Positions 41,090 through 49,862 of a stretch of 64,000 nucleotides of DNA are shown here, one piece after another. Each line of letters begins with the position of its first letter. Position 1 is the stretch's first letter. The translations under genes and the position numbers were made by a program. The notes under the pieces are model-generated. The model was not told where the DNA came from and searched no databases. It saw nothing but the letters and a program-made list of their open reading frames with translations. This stretch comes from Nocardioides daeguensis (lineage in GTDB: Bacteria; Actinomycetota; Actinomycetes; Propionibacteriales; Nocardioidaceae): contig NZ_JAHTKU010000005.1 of the NCBI RefSeq assembly GCF_019192965.1, positions 1 to 64,000 on the forward strand, read 5' to 3'.

Positions 41090-42399
41090 CCGACGGCGCC
41101 ACGCCGTAGCGCGCCCGGCGCGAAGGCGGCGAACCGGCCGAGGCGGGCGAACCGGACCCGTTCACGTCGGATCGCGAACCGCTGCCGGGTCGGGGACGCA
41201 GGCGAGAGGACCGCGTTCACGGCGCCCGCCCCGACCACCACGACAGCAGCCATGATCGGCACGAACAGCGCGACCTCGGTGCCGACGCGGTCGGCCAGGC
41301 TGCCGGTCACGGCCGAGGCCAGCGACTGGCCGACGATGACGGCCGAACCGAGGATCGTCATCACGGTCGCGGACCGGCCGACCGGGCTGCGCAGCGCACC
41401 GAGGCTGTACTGGGTCACCATCGTCGGCCCGATGCCGCAGCCGATGAGCAACAGCACGCCGCACATCGCGGCGACCGACGAGACCAACGGCAGCAACGAG
41501 GCGCCGACGAGCATCGTGGCGCCGAAGACGAGCCAGCGGGCCCGCAGCGAGAAGGTGGCCGGGAACAGTGCCACGCCCAGGGCCAGCGCCGCGGAGCCGA
41601 TCCCCATCACGCCGTACACGAGGCCGGCGGAGGCGGGCTCGCCGTGGTCGGCCATGAACGCGGTCAGCGAGGTGAGCATCGAGCCGAAGAACAGCCCGAC
41701 GCCGAAGATGCCCGCGACCACGGCCAGCAGCGCCGGCCGGGCGATCTCCCGCACCGGGGCGGGCGGCGTGGCCCGCTCGTCGGCACCCGCCGCCGCGAGG
41801 GCTGAGGGGTGCAGCGCGAAGGCGGTGACGAACACCAGCGTCAGCAGGGCCGCGCCGGCGACCGGCGCCCACGGGTCGAGCGCCGTGGCGAGCAGGCCGA
41901 CCACGAACGGGCCGATGATGAACACGATCTCGTCCGCGGCCGACTCGTAGGCCATCGTGGCGTCGAAGGTCCGGGAACGACGGCTCGGCGCGATCCGGGC
42001 ACCGATGATCTGCACCAGCCGGCTGCGCGACATCGGCGCGATCTGCGGGGCACTCGCGCCGACGAGGTAGGCCACCGCGAGCACCGCGGCGGCGGGCAGC
42101 GGACTGTGGACCACCCACGCCATCAGGCCGAGCGCGCTGGTCGACACGATGCCGCTGGCCAGCAGCACCCGGCGCTGGCCGAACCGGTCGGCGGCGGCGC
42201 CGAGCAGCGGCCCGACGCTCGCGGCGCCGAGACCGACGACGGCCGAGTTGAGGCCACCGAAGGCGAGCGAGTCGCGGCCGTCGACGACCAGGGTGAGCAC
42301 CCCGACGACCATCATCGCGTAGGGCATCCGGGCGACGAGCGCGATCGGGAAGTACGACGCGCCGGCGGCACGCACCAGCGTCGCGGAGTGAGCAGGCAT
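40921..42399 (-). CDS. MFS transporter with an antisense-overlapping C-terminal tail
   Basis: This 492-residue transporter has about 12 helices and a motif A loop (AADRFGQRRVLLASG). The core ends near AVVVVGAGAVNAVLSP. The last 90 residues or so are Arg/Ala-rich, look nothing like a transporter end, and are encoded opposite the end of the convergent MFS gene (40921-41089). A shift of one base near 41200 would bring the frame to a stop at 41162. A lost stop or an indel is therefore possible, in nature or in assembly. The ATG at 42399 starts the first helix; upstream in-frame residues are not family-like. Confidence 0.72.
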   Translation of the reverse strand: MPAHSATLVRAAGASYFPIALVARMPYAMMVVGVLTLVVDGRDSLAFGGLNSAVVGLGAASVGPLLGAAADRFGQRRVLLASGIVSTSALGLMAWVVHSPLPAAAVLAVAYLVGASAPQIAPMSRSRLVQIIGARIAPSRRSRTFDATMAYESAADEIVFIIGPFVVGLLATALDPWAPVAGAALLTLVFVTAFALHPSALAAAGADERATPPAPVREIARPALLAVVAGIFGVGLFFGSMLTSLTAFMADHGEPASAGLVYGVMGIGSAALALGVALFPATFSLRARWLVFGATMLVGASLLPLVSSVAAMCGVLLLIGCGIGPTMVTQYSLGALRSPVGRSATVMTILGSAVIVGQSLASAVTGSLADRVGTEVALFVPIMAAVVVVGAGAVNAVLSPASPTRQRFAIRRERVRFARLGRFAAFAPGALRRGAVGHRARPAAPVRSSVASAPATRQIPAMVSAVARKAAASPPYAASSATVSAEPTENPR

Positions 42400-42545
42400 G
42401 TCCTTCGTCCAAGGGGTTCGGGTGCCGCCTTGGACCGCCGGTCGAGCCGACGCGAGGTAGATACACGCAGTGGATCTGTCAGCCCAGCCTACGCGCGCGT
42501 GTCGGGGCCGCCCAATCAACGCCGGGACTCGCTAGGGTCCCGACC

Positions 42546-43043
42546 ATGAGCACGCAGCCGACGTACGACCAGCTCGTCACCCTGCCGGCCTTCGCGGTCC
42601 AGCCGGTCCCCAGCGCGTTCGAGGACAGCAACGGCTTCCTCAACGTCCGGCACTACCTCGGCATCGGCAGCGAGGGCCTCGACGAGTCGCTCTACGACAT
42701 CGGGATCCCCTTCAACTGGCCCGTGCTCAGCGGCTTCGCCTGCCTCTCCGCGGAGCACCACCTGACCTACCTGCACGAGCTGCGGACCGGCGACGAGATG
42801 TCGGTCCGCGTGCGCCTGCTCGGACGCTCGGAGCGCGCGGCGCACGCCCTGGTCTTCGTCCTCGACGACACCTTCCAGCGGGTCGCCTGCGTGTTCGAGG
42901 AGATCTTCTTGTGCGTCGAGATCGCCGATCGCCGGACCGCGCCGTGGCCGGCCGACATCGCCGCAGGCCTCGACAAGCGGATCGCCGAGCACGCGGTCAT
43001 GGACTGGGAGCCGGTCACCTCGGGCTGCCTCGCCCTGCGCTGA
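42546..43043 (+). CDS. Hotdog-fold acyl-CoA thioesterase-like protein
   Basis: This 165-residue protein has the hotdog signature FEDSNGFLNVRHYLGIG, related to the D-x-N-G-H-x-N-x-x-x-Y pattern of 4HBT thioesterases but with Phe in place of His. A long central helix and paired strands (HHLTYLHELRTGDEMSVRVRLLG) follow. It probably hydrolyses a short or aromatic acyl-CoA. Divergent from the MFS gene. Substrate unknown. Confidence 0.75.
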   Translation: MSTQPTYDQLVTLPAFAVQPVPSAFEDSNGFLNVRHYLGIGSEGLDESLYDIGIPFNWPVLSGFACLSAEHHLTYLHELRTGDEMSVRVRLLGRSERAAHALVFVLDDTFQRVACVFEEIFLCVEIADRRTAPWPADIAAGLDKRIAEHAVMDWEPVTSGCLALR

Positions 43044-43102
43044 TCCGTTCCAGGTCCCGGTCCGGCAGCAGCTCGCCGGTCCCGTGACCGCGCCTTCCTT
43101 GC

Positions 43103-43453
43103 TCAGCCGGGGACCTCGACGAGCACCCGGATGCCGGGCAGCTGCGCGAGCGCGTTGACCACCACCGAGAAGACGAGCAACGCGACCGCCCACCCCTCGT
43201 GACCGGCGTCCCAGAGCGCAGCGCTGGCAAGGGTGAACACCAGCACCTTCGTCAGCGGGCGCACCAGCCGGCCGCCGTACGGCGCCTTGGGCGAGGCGAG
43301 GAGGAACCACACCGTCATCGCGGCGAGCGGGAGCAGCCAGACCAGCAACCAGCGTGGGTCGCGGTCCCAGCCCCAGGTCCCGAACGCCGCCATGGCCAGC
43401 AGCTCGTCGAGGAACACCAGGGCCAGGACCGACCACCCGAAGATCGCGTTCAC
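43103..43453 (-). CDS. YrdB/DUF2568 family membrane protein
   Basis: This 116-residue protein has four predicted helices and the DUF2568 segments FLDELLAMAAFGTWGW and SPKAPYGGRLVRPLTKVLVF. The family has no known role. GTG start. It is convergent with the thioesterase gene, with a 59-base gap that shows no clear hairpin. Confidence 0.82.
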   Translation of the reverse strand: MNAIFGWSVLALVFLDELLAMAAFGTWGWDRDPRWLLVWLLPLAAMTVWFLLASPKAPYGGRLVRPLTKVLVFTLASAALWDAGHEGWAVALLVFSVVVNALAQLPGIRVLVEVPG

Positions 43454-43516
43454 ACGCCGATCATGCCCGCCCAGCCCGGTCTCGCCTGCGCAGGCGCAGG
43501 CTCGGGCGCGGCGGCC

Positions 43517-44425
43517 TCACTTCCAGACGCGGACCCAGTCGACGGTCGTGGTGGCCGAGGTCGGGGTGCTCGGGGTGATGGAGTTCCAACCACCGCCGAA
43601 GACCTGGGTGAGGACCACGTAGAACGGCTGGTCGAACGGCTGCGGCGCCACCAGCGGCGCGTCCGGCGTCCACGAGTGGGTGAAGCAGACCCGGTTGTCG
43701 TAGAGGAACCGCATCGAGGTCGGCGTCCACTCCACGGCGTAGCGGTGGAACTGGGTACCCGAGTTCGCGACCAGGCAGTTGTAGCCGCTGCTCAGCTTGG
43801 TGTCCTCGCCGGCGTAGTGGACCGACGGGTAGACCTTCTGGGGCGTGCCGCTGAACCACTCGGCGACGTCGATCTCGCCGGAGCTCGGCCAGGCGCCGTA
43901 GGTGTGCTTCTGCGGGTAGAGCCACAGCGCGGAGTGGATGCCCTGGATCGTCGTGTTCGGCAGCTTGGCGCGGAACTCGAAGCGGCCGTAGGTCTGGGTG
44001 AACAGGCCGTAGCTGCCGATGGTGGCCGCGGTGCGGTCGGCGGTGTAGGAGCCGAACGGGCCCGAGCACGTGAAGGGCGCCGCCTCCTTGCGCGCGGTCA
44101 GGAAGAGCTGGCCCGAGCCGACCCGGATGTTGTCGGGGTCGTCGACGTAGCAGCCGGAGCCGAGCGCGCTGATCCCCGTCACGGCCGTCTCCTGCACCAC
44201 CCACTTCGAGCGGTCGAGCGCCGAGCCGTTGAAGTCGTCCTCGAACGAGCAGGTGTAGCGCCCGCCGCCCGGCTTCGCGGGCCGCTCACCGCCACAGCCG
44301 GTCTTGGTGATCGCCGAGGCGACGGTCACCGGCGCGGCCGCGGTCGGGCTGGCGGTCACCGGCGCGAGCGCTGCCACGGAGGCCGTGGCCGCGCCCAGGG
44401 CGCACAGAAGTCGGAAACGGAGCAT
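43517..44425 (-). CDS. Secreted GH16 beta-glucanase
   Basis: This 302-residue exported protein has an N-terminal signal peptide (hydrophobic core in LLCALGAATASVAALAPVTA) and a GH16 beta-sandwich. The catalytic motif EIDVAE (Glu184, Asp186, Glu189) follows the ExDxxE pattern of laminarinases. Aromatic residues around it (ALWLYPQ, GAWPSSG) fit a glucan cleft. It should cut beta-1,3- or mixed-linkage glucans outside the cell. Cysteine pairs suggest disulfides. It is divergent from the binding-protein gene. Confidence 0.88.
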   Translation of the reverse strand: MLRFRLLCALGAATASVAALAPVTASPTAAAPVTVASAITKTGCGGERPAKPGGGRYTCSFEDDFNGSALDRSKWVVQETAVTGISALGSGCYVDDPDNIRVGSGQLFLTARKEAAPFTCSGPFGSYTADRTAATIGSYGLFTQTYGRFEFRAKLPNTTIQGIHSALWLYPQKHTYGAWPSSGEIDVAEWFSGTPQKVYPSVHYAGEDTKLSSGYNCLVANSGTQFHRYAVEWTPTSMRFLYDNRVCFTHSWTPDAPLVAPQPFDQPFYVVLTQVFGGGWNSITPSTPTSATTTVDWVRVWK

Positions 44426-44616
44426 GGTGGACCTTCTCTCTCCCCCACCGCGATCCGGACAGCCCCATCTGGCTTCCCCGTGTAGGCCGGACCGCGAGGT
44501 CGAGACCGATCCTGACGCATGGAACGTGTTACTGGCTAGGGGCGAGGGCCCGGACGCCGGTGACCCGATCGAGCCATCCCGGATCGCCGAGTGACCCACC
44601 GGCTACGGTGGGGGAC

Positions 44617-45387
44617 GTGGCCGTCCGCACCGTCGACGACCTCGGTGCCGAGGTCCCCCTGACCGGTCCGGCGCGCCGGATCGTCTCCCTGGTCCCCTCC
44701 ATCACCGAGGCCCTCGCGGCCGACGTCCCCGACCGGCTCGTCGGCGCCACCCAGTGGTGCACGCACCCCGCCGACCTCGCCGTCGTCCGGGTGCGCGGCA
44801 CCAAGAACCCCGACCTCGCCGCGATCCGCGCGCTCGCCCCGGACCTGGTCGTCGCCAACCAGGAGGAGAACCGCGAGCTCGACGTCCGCCGCCTCCGCGA
44901 CGCCGGCGTGGCCGTGTGGGTGACCGCGATCGAGACGGTGCCGCAGGCGCTGACCTCCCTCGCCCGGTTGTACGACGAGGCGCTCGGCCACCCCGCCCCG
45001 CCCTGGCTGGAGCAGGCGCGCGCCCGCTGGTCGGGGCCGCTGCCCGCGGAGCGGGGCCGGGTCGCCGTACCGGTGTGGCGGGACCCGTGGATGGTCGTCG
45101 GCCCGCGGACCTACACCAGCGACCTGCTGCACCGGCTCGGCTGGAACAACGCCTACGACACGGGAGGAGCCGGCGCCGACCGGTACCCGAAGGTCGACCT
45201 CGCCGAGCTGGACACCGCCGGCCTCGACCTGGTGCTGCTGCCCGACGAGCCGTACGTGTTCACGGCCGAGGACGGCCCGGAGGCCTTCCGGCAGGTGCCG
45301 ACGCGGCTGGTCTCCGGCCGGCTGCTGACCTGGTACGGCCCGGCGATGGTCGAGGCGTACGACGCCCTGCTCCTCGCCGACGCCTGA
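44617..45387 (+). CDS. Periplasmic-binding-protein-like protein without a signal peptide
   Basis: This 256-residue protein matches the helical-backbone metal-receptor fold (BtuF/FhuD-like): RRIVSLVPSITEAL at the start, VRGTKNPDLAAIRALAPDLVVA, and a C-terminal lobe with DLVLLPDEPYVF. These usually bind cobalamin or ferric siderophores for ABC import. Here there is no signal peptide or lipobox and no ABC permease or ATPase gene nearby. It may be an orphan or cytoplasmic relative. GTG 44617 is used; GTG 44608 is possible. Confidence 0.72.
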   Translation: MAVRTVDDLGAEVPLTGPARRIVSLVPSITEALAADVPDRLVGATQWCTHPADLAVVRVRGTKNPDLAAIRALAPDLVVANQEENRELDVRRLRDAGVAVWVTAIETVPQALTSLARLYDEALGHPAPPWLEQARARWSGPLPAERGRVAVPVWRDPWMVVGPRTYTSDLLHRLGWNNAYDTGGAGADRYPKVDLAELDTAGLDLVLLPDEPYVFTAEDGPEAFRQVPTRLVSGRLLTWYGPAMVEAYDALLLADA

Positions 45388-45470
45388 CTGTCGCGCGGCT
45401 CACAGCCCGGGTCACCAACTCGTAACCGGCGAGCGGCCGGGGTGAAACCTGCGGCCAGCAGGCTGGGTGC

Positions 45471-45686
45471 ATGACCAAGACGACCTCTCCTGAGACCCAG
45501 ACCACAGGGCGTCACCTCGAGCCTGTCGAGGACCTCGACGCCGTGGACCGCACCCTCCTGCGCCGTGCGGCGCTGCGTGATCGCCACGCCCAGGGCCTCG
45601 CCCGCCTGATGGACGAGCGCACCGACCTGCGCGGCGTGCACCCCCTCGCCGACTTCGTCGACGACGCGATCCGCTGGTCCGCCTGA
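45471..45686 (+). CDS. Small charged protein of unknown function
   Basis: This 71-residue protein is rich in Asp, Arg and Thr with a predicted helical middle (DLDAVDRTLLRRAALRDRHA). There are no membrane segments or known motifs and no strong ribosome site. The terminator right after it supports a separate transcription unit. Function not recognised. Confidence 0.5.
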   Translation: MTKTTSPETQTTGRHLEPVEDLDAVDRTLLRRAALRDRHAQGLARLMDERTDLRGVHPLADFVDDAIRWSA

Positions 45687-45711
45687 CCCACCGACCACCT
45701 TCCCCCCTTGA

Positions 45712-45748
45712 CCGCCGGGCGGCTCCTCACGCAGGAGCCGCCCGGCGG
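45712..45748 (+). terminator. Strong terminator hairpin
   Basis: A perfect 16-base stem (45712-45727 with 45733-45748, CCGCCGGGCGGCTCCT on the left) encloses a five-base loop. It lies 25 bases after the small gene and 27 before the stop of the convergent ATPase gene, so it may act in both directions. Confidence 0.8.
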
Positions 45749-45775
45749 TGTCGTCGGGGCGGGGGGCCGCCCCGG

Positions 45776-47365
45776 CTAACGGCGCCGGCGCGCCGTGCCG
45801 AACATGCCGCGGGCGATCTCGGCGGCCGCGGTGCGCATGAACTGCTTGAACGCCGAGGACCTCACGACGTCCTTGACGATCTCGCCCGCCGCGCCGCCCT
45901 CGTCCTTCTTCGCCTTCGGCGCGGCCTTGCCCTTCGCGGCGGGCTTCTCGGACTTCTCGACCTTCTCCTCGGCCTCGGCCTTCGCGCCCTCCTCGAGCTT
46001 CTTCGCGAGGATCTCGCGGGCCGACTCGCGGTCGACGACCTCGGCGTACTTCGCCCGCCGGGGGCTGGCCGCGACGGTGGCCTCCATCGACTCGGTGCTG
46101 CTGGGCGCCATCAGCGACTGGGGCGCGCGCAGCCGGGTCCACGCGACCGGTGTCGGCGCGCCCTTCTCGCCCATCACGGTCACGATCGCCTCGCCGATGC
46201 CGAGCGTCATGATGACCTCGCCGAGGTCGGCGTACGCACTCCTCGGGTAGGTGTCGACGGTCGCCTTGAGCGCCTTGGCGTCGTTGGGGGTGTGGGCGCG
46301 GAGCTGGTGCTGGATGCGGGAGCCGAGCTGGGCGAGGACGTCGTCGGGTACGTCGGTCGGGCTCTGCGTCACGAAGAAGACGCCGACGCCCTTCGACCGG
46401 ATCAGCCGCACCGTCTGGGCGATCGACTCCAAGAACGGCTTCGACGCGTCCTTGAACAGCAGATGGGCCTCGTCGAAGAAGAACACCAGCTTGGGCTGGT
46501 CGACGTCGCCCACCTCGGGCAGGTCGTGGAACAGGTCGGCGAGCAGCCACATCAAGAAGGTGGAGAAGATCGCCGGCCGGTCCTGCAGGTGGGGCAGCTC
46601 GACCAGGTTGACCAGGCCGCGGCCGTCGGGGGCCCGCTGGAGCAGGTCGGCGGAGTCGAACTCCGGCTCGCCGAAGAACGCCTCGGCGCCCTGGTCGGCG
46701 AAGGTGATCAGCTCGCGCAGGATCACGCCCGCGGTCGCCGACGACAGGCCACCGAGCTCCTTGAGGTCGGCCTTGCCCTCGTCGCTGGTGAGGTGCTGGA
46801 CCACGGCGCGCAGGTCCTGCAGGTCGAGCAACGGCAGGCCCTGCTTGTCGGCGTAGTGGAACACCAGGCCCAGGCTCGACTCCTGGGTGTCGTTGAGCCC
46901 CAGCACCCGGCTGAGCAGGATCGGCCCGAACGACGAGACCGTCACCCGGATCGGGATGCCGGTGCCCTGCCCGCCGAGCGCGTAGTACTCCACCGGGAAG
47001 GCGGTCGCCTGCCAGTCCTGCCCGACCGACCGGGTGCGCGCGAGGAGCTTGTCGCTGGCCTGGCCCGCGGTCGCGATGCCGGACAGGTCGCCCTTGATGT
47101 CGGCGGCGAACACCGGGACGCCGGCCGCGCTGAGCTGCTCCGCGAGCAGCTGCAGGGTCTTGGTCTTTCCGGTGCCGGTCGCACCTGCGACCAGGCCGTG
47201 CCGGTTGAGCATCGCCAGCGGGATCCGGACGGTGCTGGCGCAGAGCCGGTCGGGTCCGGTCATCAGCCCGCCGAGCTCGAGCGCCGGGCCCTCGAAGGCG
47301 TACCCGGGGGCGATCGCCTCCTCGACGGGGTCCGCAGCGGCAGGGGACGTCTGCTCCTGGGTCAT
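45776..47365 (-). CDS. HerA-like helicase/ATPase (DUF853)
   Basis: This 529-residue ATPase has Walker A GATGTGKT (near residue 57), Walker B LVFFFDEAHLLF and the DUF853 segments GLNDTQESSLGLVF and VFFVTQSPTDVPDDVLAQLGSRIQHQLRAHTPNDAKALK. HerA relatives act in DNA end processing or as motor ATPases; DUF853 members have no settled role and no NurA nuclease gene is nearby. The C-terminus has a Lys/Glu/Ala-rich coiled segment and a basic end. The ATG at 47365 begins the conserved part; the divergent gene starts at 47433. Confidence 0.85.
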   Translation of the reverse strand: MTQEQTSPAAADPVEEAIAPGYAFEGPALELGGLMTGPDRLCASTVRIPLAMLNRHGLVAGATGTGKTKTLQLLAEQLSAAGVPVFAADIKGDLSGIATAGQASDKLLARTRSVGQDWQATAFPVEYYALGGQGTGIPIRVTVSSFGPILLSRVLGLNDTQESSLGLVFHYADKQGLPLLDLQDLRAVVQHLTSDEGKADLKELGGLSSATAGVILRELITFADQGAEAFFGEPEFDSADLLQRAPDGRGLVNLVELPHLQDRPAIFSTFLMWLLADLFHDLPEVGDVDQPKLVFFFDEAHLLFKDASKPFLESIAQTVRLIRSKGVGVFFVTQSPTDVPDDVLAQLGSRIQHQLRAHTPNDAKALKATVDTYPRSAYADLGEVIMTLGIGEAIVTVMGEKGAPTPVAWTRLRAPQSLMAPSSTESMEATVAASPRRAKYAEVVDRESAREILAKKLEEGAKAEAEEKVEKSEKPAAKGKAAPKAKKDEGGAAGEIVKDVVRSSAFKQFMRTAAAEIARGMFGTARRRR

Positions 47366-47432
47366 GCCCGGAACTCTAGGCGGAACATGCCGTCGCAGGC
47401 GGGTGCGGCACCGCCCCGTAGACTCCGAAGCC

Positions 47433-47729
47433 GTGATCTTCAAGCGCGTGGGGGACGGGCGTCCCTACCCCGACCACGGCCTCACCTCGAAGGGGTGGGC
47501 GGCCGTGCCTCCGCGCCAGGTGCGTCTCGACCAGCTGGTCACGACCAAGGACACGCTGCAGCTGTCGTCGCTGCTCGACGAGGACTCCACGTTCTTCGGC
47601 GACCTGTTCGCCCACGTCGTGCTGTGGCGCGGCGACTACTACCTCGAGGACGGGCTGCACCGCGCGCTGCGGGCGGCCCTGCAGCAGCGCCACGTCCTCC
47701 ACGCCCGCGTGATCCGGATGGAGGGCTGA
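47433..47729 (+). CDS. Conserved actinobacterial protein, often labelled VapB-family antitoxin-like
   Basis: This 98-residue protein has the conserved pattern VIFKRVGDGRPYPDHG, PPRQVRLDQL and YYLEDGLHRALRAALQQR. The last resembles the active loop of ParB/Srx-fold proteins. Database labels call relatives VapB-family antitoxins, but no toxin gene is adjacent; a LytR_C protein follows after seven bases. That pairing is often seen in actinobacteria. GTG start. Function unproven. Confidence 0.7.
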   Translation: MIFKRVGDGRPYPDHGLTSKGWAAVPPRQVRLDQLVTTKDTLQLSSLLDEDSTFFGDLFAHVVLWRGDYYLEDGLHRALRAALQQRHVLHARVIRMEG

Positions 47730-47736
47730 GACCGGC

Positions 47737-48279
47737 ATGGTGGGCCTCGACGTCAAGGCAGGCAGCCGCTCGGCGATCACGCTGGGCGCGCTGGCGGTGG
47801 TGTTCGTCGCCAGTGCCGCCTGGGGCTGGTCCAGGGTGGCCCAGCCGTTCCCGGAGAAGGTGGAGGCGGCGCCCTGCACCGACACCCTGATCCCGAAGGG
47901 CGACGACCTCGCACCGCCCCAGGTGATGGTGACCGTGCTCAACGGCGGCGGCGCCAACGGTCTGGCGACCAAGACCATGGACCAGCTGATGGCACACGGC
48001 TTCGCGCAGGGCGAGACGGGCAACGCCCCCGACACCGGCGGTCCGGTGGCGGCGCAGGTGTGGTCCGACGACCCCGACTCCCCCGCGACGATGCTGCTGG
48101 CGTCGTACCTCGGCGACGACGTGGACGTCGTCGACCAGCCCTCGGGCTACCCGGGGGTGACAATCGTGGTCGGCAAGAGGTTCCGGGGCGTCGTCCAGGG
48201 GAACCCGACGGTGACCGCGCGCCAGGACAGCTACGTCTGCACGCCGCCGCTCAGCAGCGGGCCCACCGACCAGGGCTGA
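47737..48279 (+). CDS. Membrane-anchored LytR C-terminal domain protein
   Basis: This 180-residue protein has an N-terminal membrane helix (about residues 12-33) and one external LytR_C domain (about 60-150, beginning VMVTVLNGGGANGLA). The domain occurs at the end of LytR-CpsA-Psr wall-polymer ligases; here it stands alone, so a wall-related binding role is likely. It forms an operon with the upstream small gene. Confidence 0.82.
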   Translation: MVGLDVKAGSRSAITLGALAVVFVASAAWGWSRVAQPFPEKVEAAPCTDTLIPKGDDLAPPQVMVTVLNGGGANGLATKTMDQLMAHGFAQGETGNAPDTGGPVAAQVWSDDPDSPATMLLASYLGDDVDVVDQPSGYPGVTIVVGKRFRGVVQGNPTVTARQDSYVCTPPLSSGPTDQG

Positions 48280-48300
48280 CCGGCCGAGGGACCGGACGGG

Positions 48301-49794
48301 TCAGTCCTCGAGCCACTGCGCGAGGCGGCCGCCGGTGCTGACCTGGCGCAGCCGCTGCTCGGTGGCCTCCCGCAGCCTGCGGGGGGTGACGACGATGAGG
48401 TCGTCGCCGTGGCGCAGGACGGTACGACGCTCCGGCACCATGGTCTGGCCCTCCCGGACGACCATCGACACGTTGGCTCCCACGGGCAGCCGCAGCTCGC
48501 CGACCTCGACGCCGTGCAGCTTCGAGACGGGGCTGATCGTGACCAGGAGCAGGTCGGCGGCGACGCGTTCGAGCGGGGCGGCCTCGACCTCGATGCCGCG
48601 CGGCTCCGAGCGGCGGGCGACCCGCAGCAGGCGCGCGGTCAGCGGGAGCGACGGGGCGGTGATGAGGGTGTCGAGGACGACCAGCACGAAGACGATGTCG
48701 AAGAGCCGGGCGGCGCCCGCGACGCCCTCGGCGAGCGGGATCGTCGCGAGCACGATGGGGACGGCGCCGCGCAGGCCGGCCCACGAGATGAAGGCCAGCT
48801 CCGCCCACTTCATCGGCCTTACGACGGCGCTCACCACGACCGAGACCGGCCGTGCGACGAAGGTGAGGAGGCCGCCCACGACCACGGCCATGCCGATGGT
48901 GTCCCACGACAGCCGGCCCGGCGAGAGCAGCAGGCCGAGCATGACGAACAGCCCGATCTGGGCGAGCCAGGCGAGGCCCTCGACGAAGGAGCGGGTGGCG
49001 GTGCGGTGGGGCAGCTCGGCGTTGCCGAGGACGAGCGCGGCGACGTAGACCGCGGCGAACCCGCTGGCGTGCACGGCAGCCGCGCCGCCGTACCCGATCA
49101 GGGTCAGGCAGAGCACGGCGATCGGGTAGAGACCCGACGACGGCAGCGCGACGCGGCGCATCACCCAGGCGCCTCCGAAGCCCGCGGCGAGACCGAACGC
49201 GACGCCGGCGACCAGCTCGTAGATCACGATCCCGGTGGTGCCGAGCAGGCCGTACTCGCCGACGGCACCCGACGCGACCAGGCTCACCAGCACGACGGTG
49301 GGCGCGTCGTTGAGGCCGGACTCCGCCTCGAGGGTGCCGGTGATCCGCTTCGGCAGCGGGACGACCCGGAGCACGGAGAACACCGCCGCCGCGTCGGTCG
49401 GCGAGCAGACCGCGCCGAGCAGGATGGAGAACTGCCACGACAGGCCGAGCACGAAGTGCGCTCCCACGGCGACGACGCCGACCGACAGGAGCACCCCGAT
49501 CGTCGCCAGGGACAGGCCCATCCGCATCGCCGGGCGGGCGTCAGTCCAGCTCGTGGTGAGACCGCCCTCGGCGAGGATGATCGCGAGGGCGCCGAACCCG
49601 ATCGCGTGGGCGAGCTGCGCGTCGTCGAAGCCGATCCCGAGCCCCGACTCGCCCAGGACGACGCCCATGAGCAGGTAGACGAGCAGACTGGGCAGCCCCG
49701 CTCCCGACGACATCCGCACGGCCAGGACGGCCAGGAACGTGACTCCGGCGCCGATCAGCAGGAACGTGTCGAGCTGGTGGACATCGAAGGTCAA
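48301..49794 (-). CDS. Potassium/proton antiporter of the CPA1 family (NhaP2/CvrA-like)
   Basis: This 497-residue protein has about 12 membrane helices with the CPA1 motifs GAVCSPTDAAAVF and ESGLNDAPTVVL, in which the aspartates carry ions. A cytoplasmic TrkA_C-type domain (about 400-497, LRLPVGANVSMVVREGQTMVP) follows. It should exchange K+ or Na+ for H+. The start is TTG, directly preceded in frame by a stop, so no earlier start is possible. Confidence 0.85.
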   Translation of the reverse strand: MTFDVHQLDTFLLIGAGVTFLAVLAVRMSSGAGLPSLLVYLLMGVVLGESGLGIGFDDAQLAHAIGFGALAIILAEGGLTTSWTDARPAMRMGLSLATIGVLLSVGVVAVGAHFVLGLSWQFSILLGAVCSPTDAAAVFSVLRVVPLPKRITGTLEAESGLNDAPTVVLVSLVASGAVGEYGLLGTTGIVIYELVAGVAFGLAAGFGGAWVMRRVALPSSGLYPIAVLCLTLIGYGGAAAVHASGFAAVYVAALVLGNAELPHRTATRSFVEGLAWLAQIGLFVMLGLLLSPGRLSWDTIGMAVVVGGLLTFVARPVSVVVSAVVRPMKWAELAFISWAGLRGAVPIVLATIPLAEGVAGAARLFDIVFVLVVLDTLITAPSLPLTARLLRVARRSEPRGIEVEAAPLERVAADLLLVTISPVSKLHGVEVGELRLPVGANVSMVVREGQTMVPERRTVLRHGDDLIVVTPRRLREATEQRLRQVSTGGRLAQWLED

Positions 49795-49837
49795 GAGTCA
49801 CTCGGCTTCCGTCGGGTGGCGGGTCAGTAGTCTATCG

Positions 49838-49853
49838 CTAGAACATGTTCTAG
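49838..49853. promoter_or_regulatory. KstR-type operator
   Basis: CTAGAACATGTTCTAG is a perfect 16-base palindrome that fully matches the KstR consensus TAGAACNNGTTCTA. It ends ten bases before the start of the FAD dehydrogenase. KstR represses cholesterol catabolism genes in mycobacteria and relatives. Confidence 0.75.
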
Positions 49854-49862
49854 ATTTCATCC

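Noticed and set aside
44518..44534. KstR-like site near GGAACGTGTTAC upstream of the GH16 gene
   Set aside because: Only the left half and centre match; the right half lacks TTCTA, so it is weaker than the 49838 site.
47433..47729. Toxin-antitoxin pair
   Set aside because: The antitoxin-like label is by family name only; the neighbour is a LytR_C wall protein, not a toxin.
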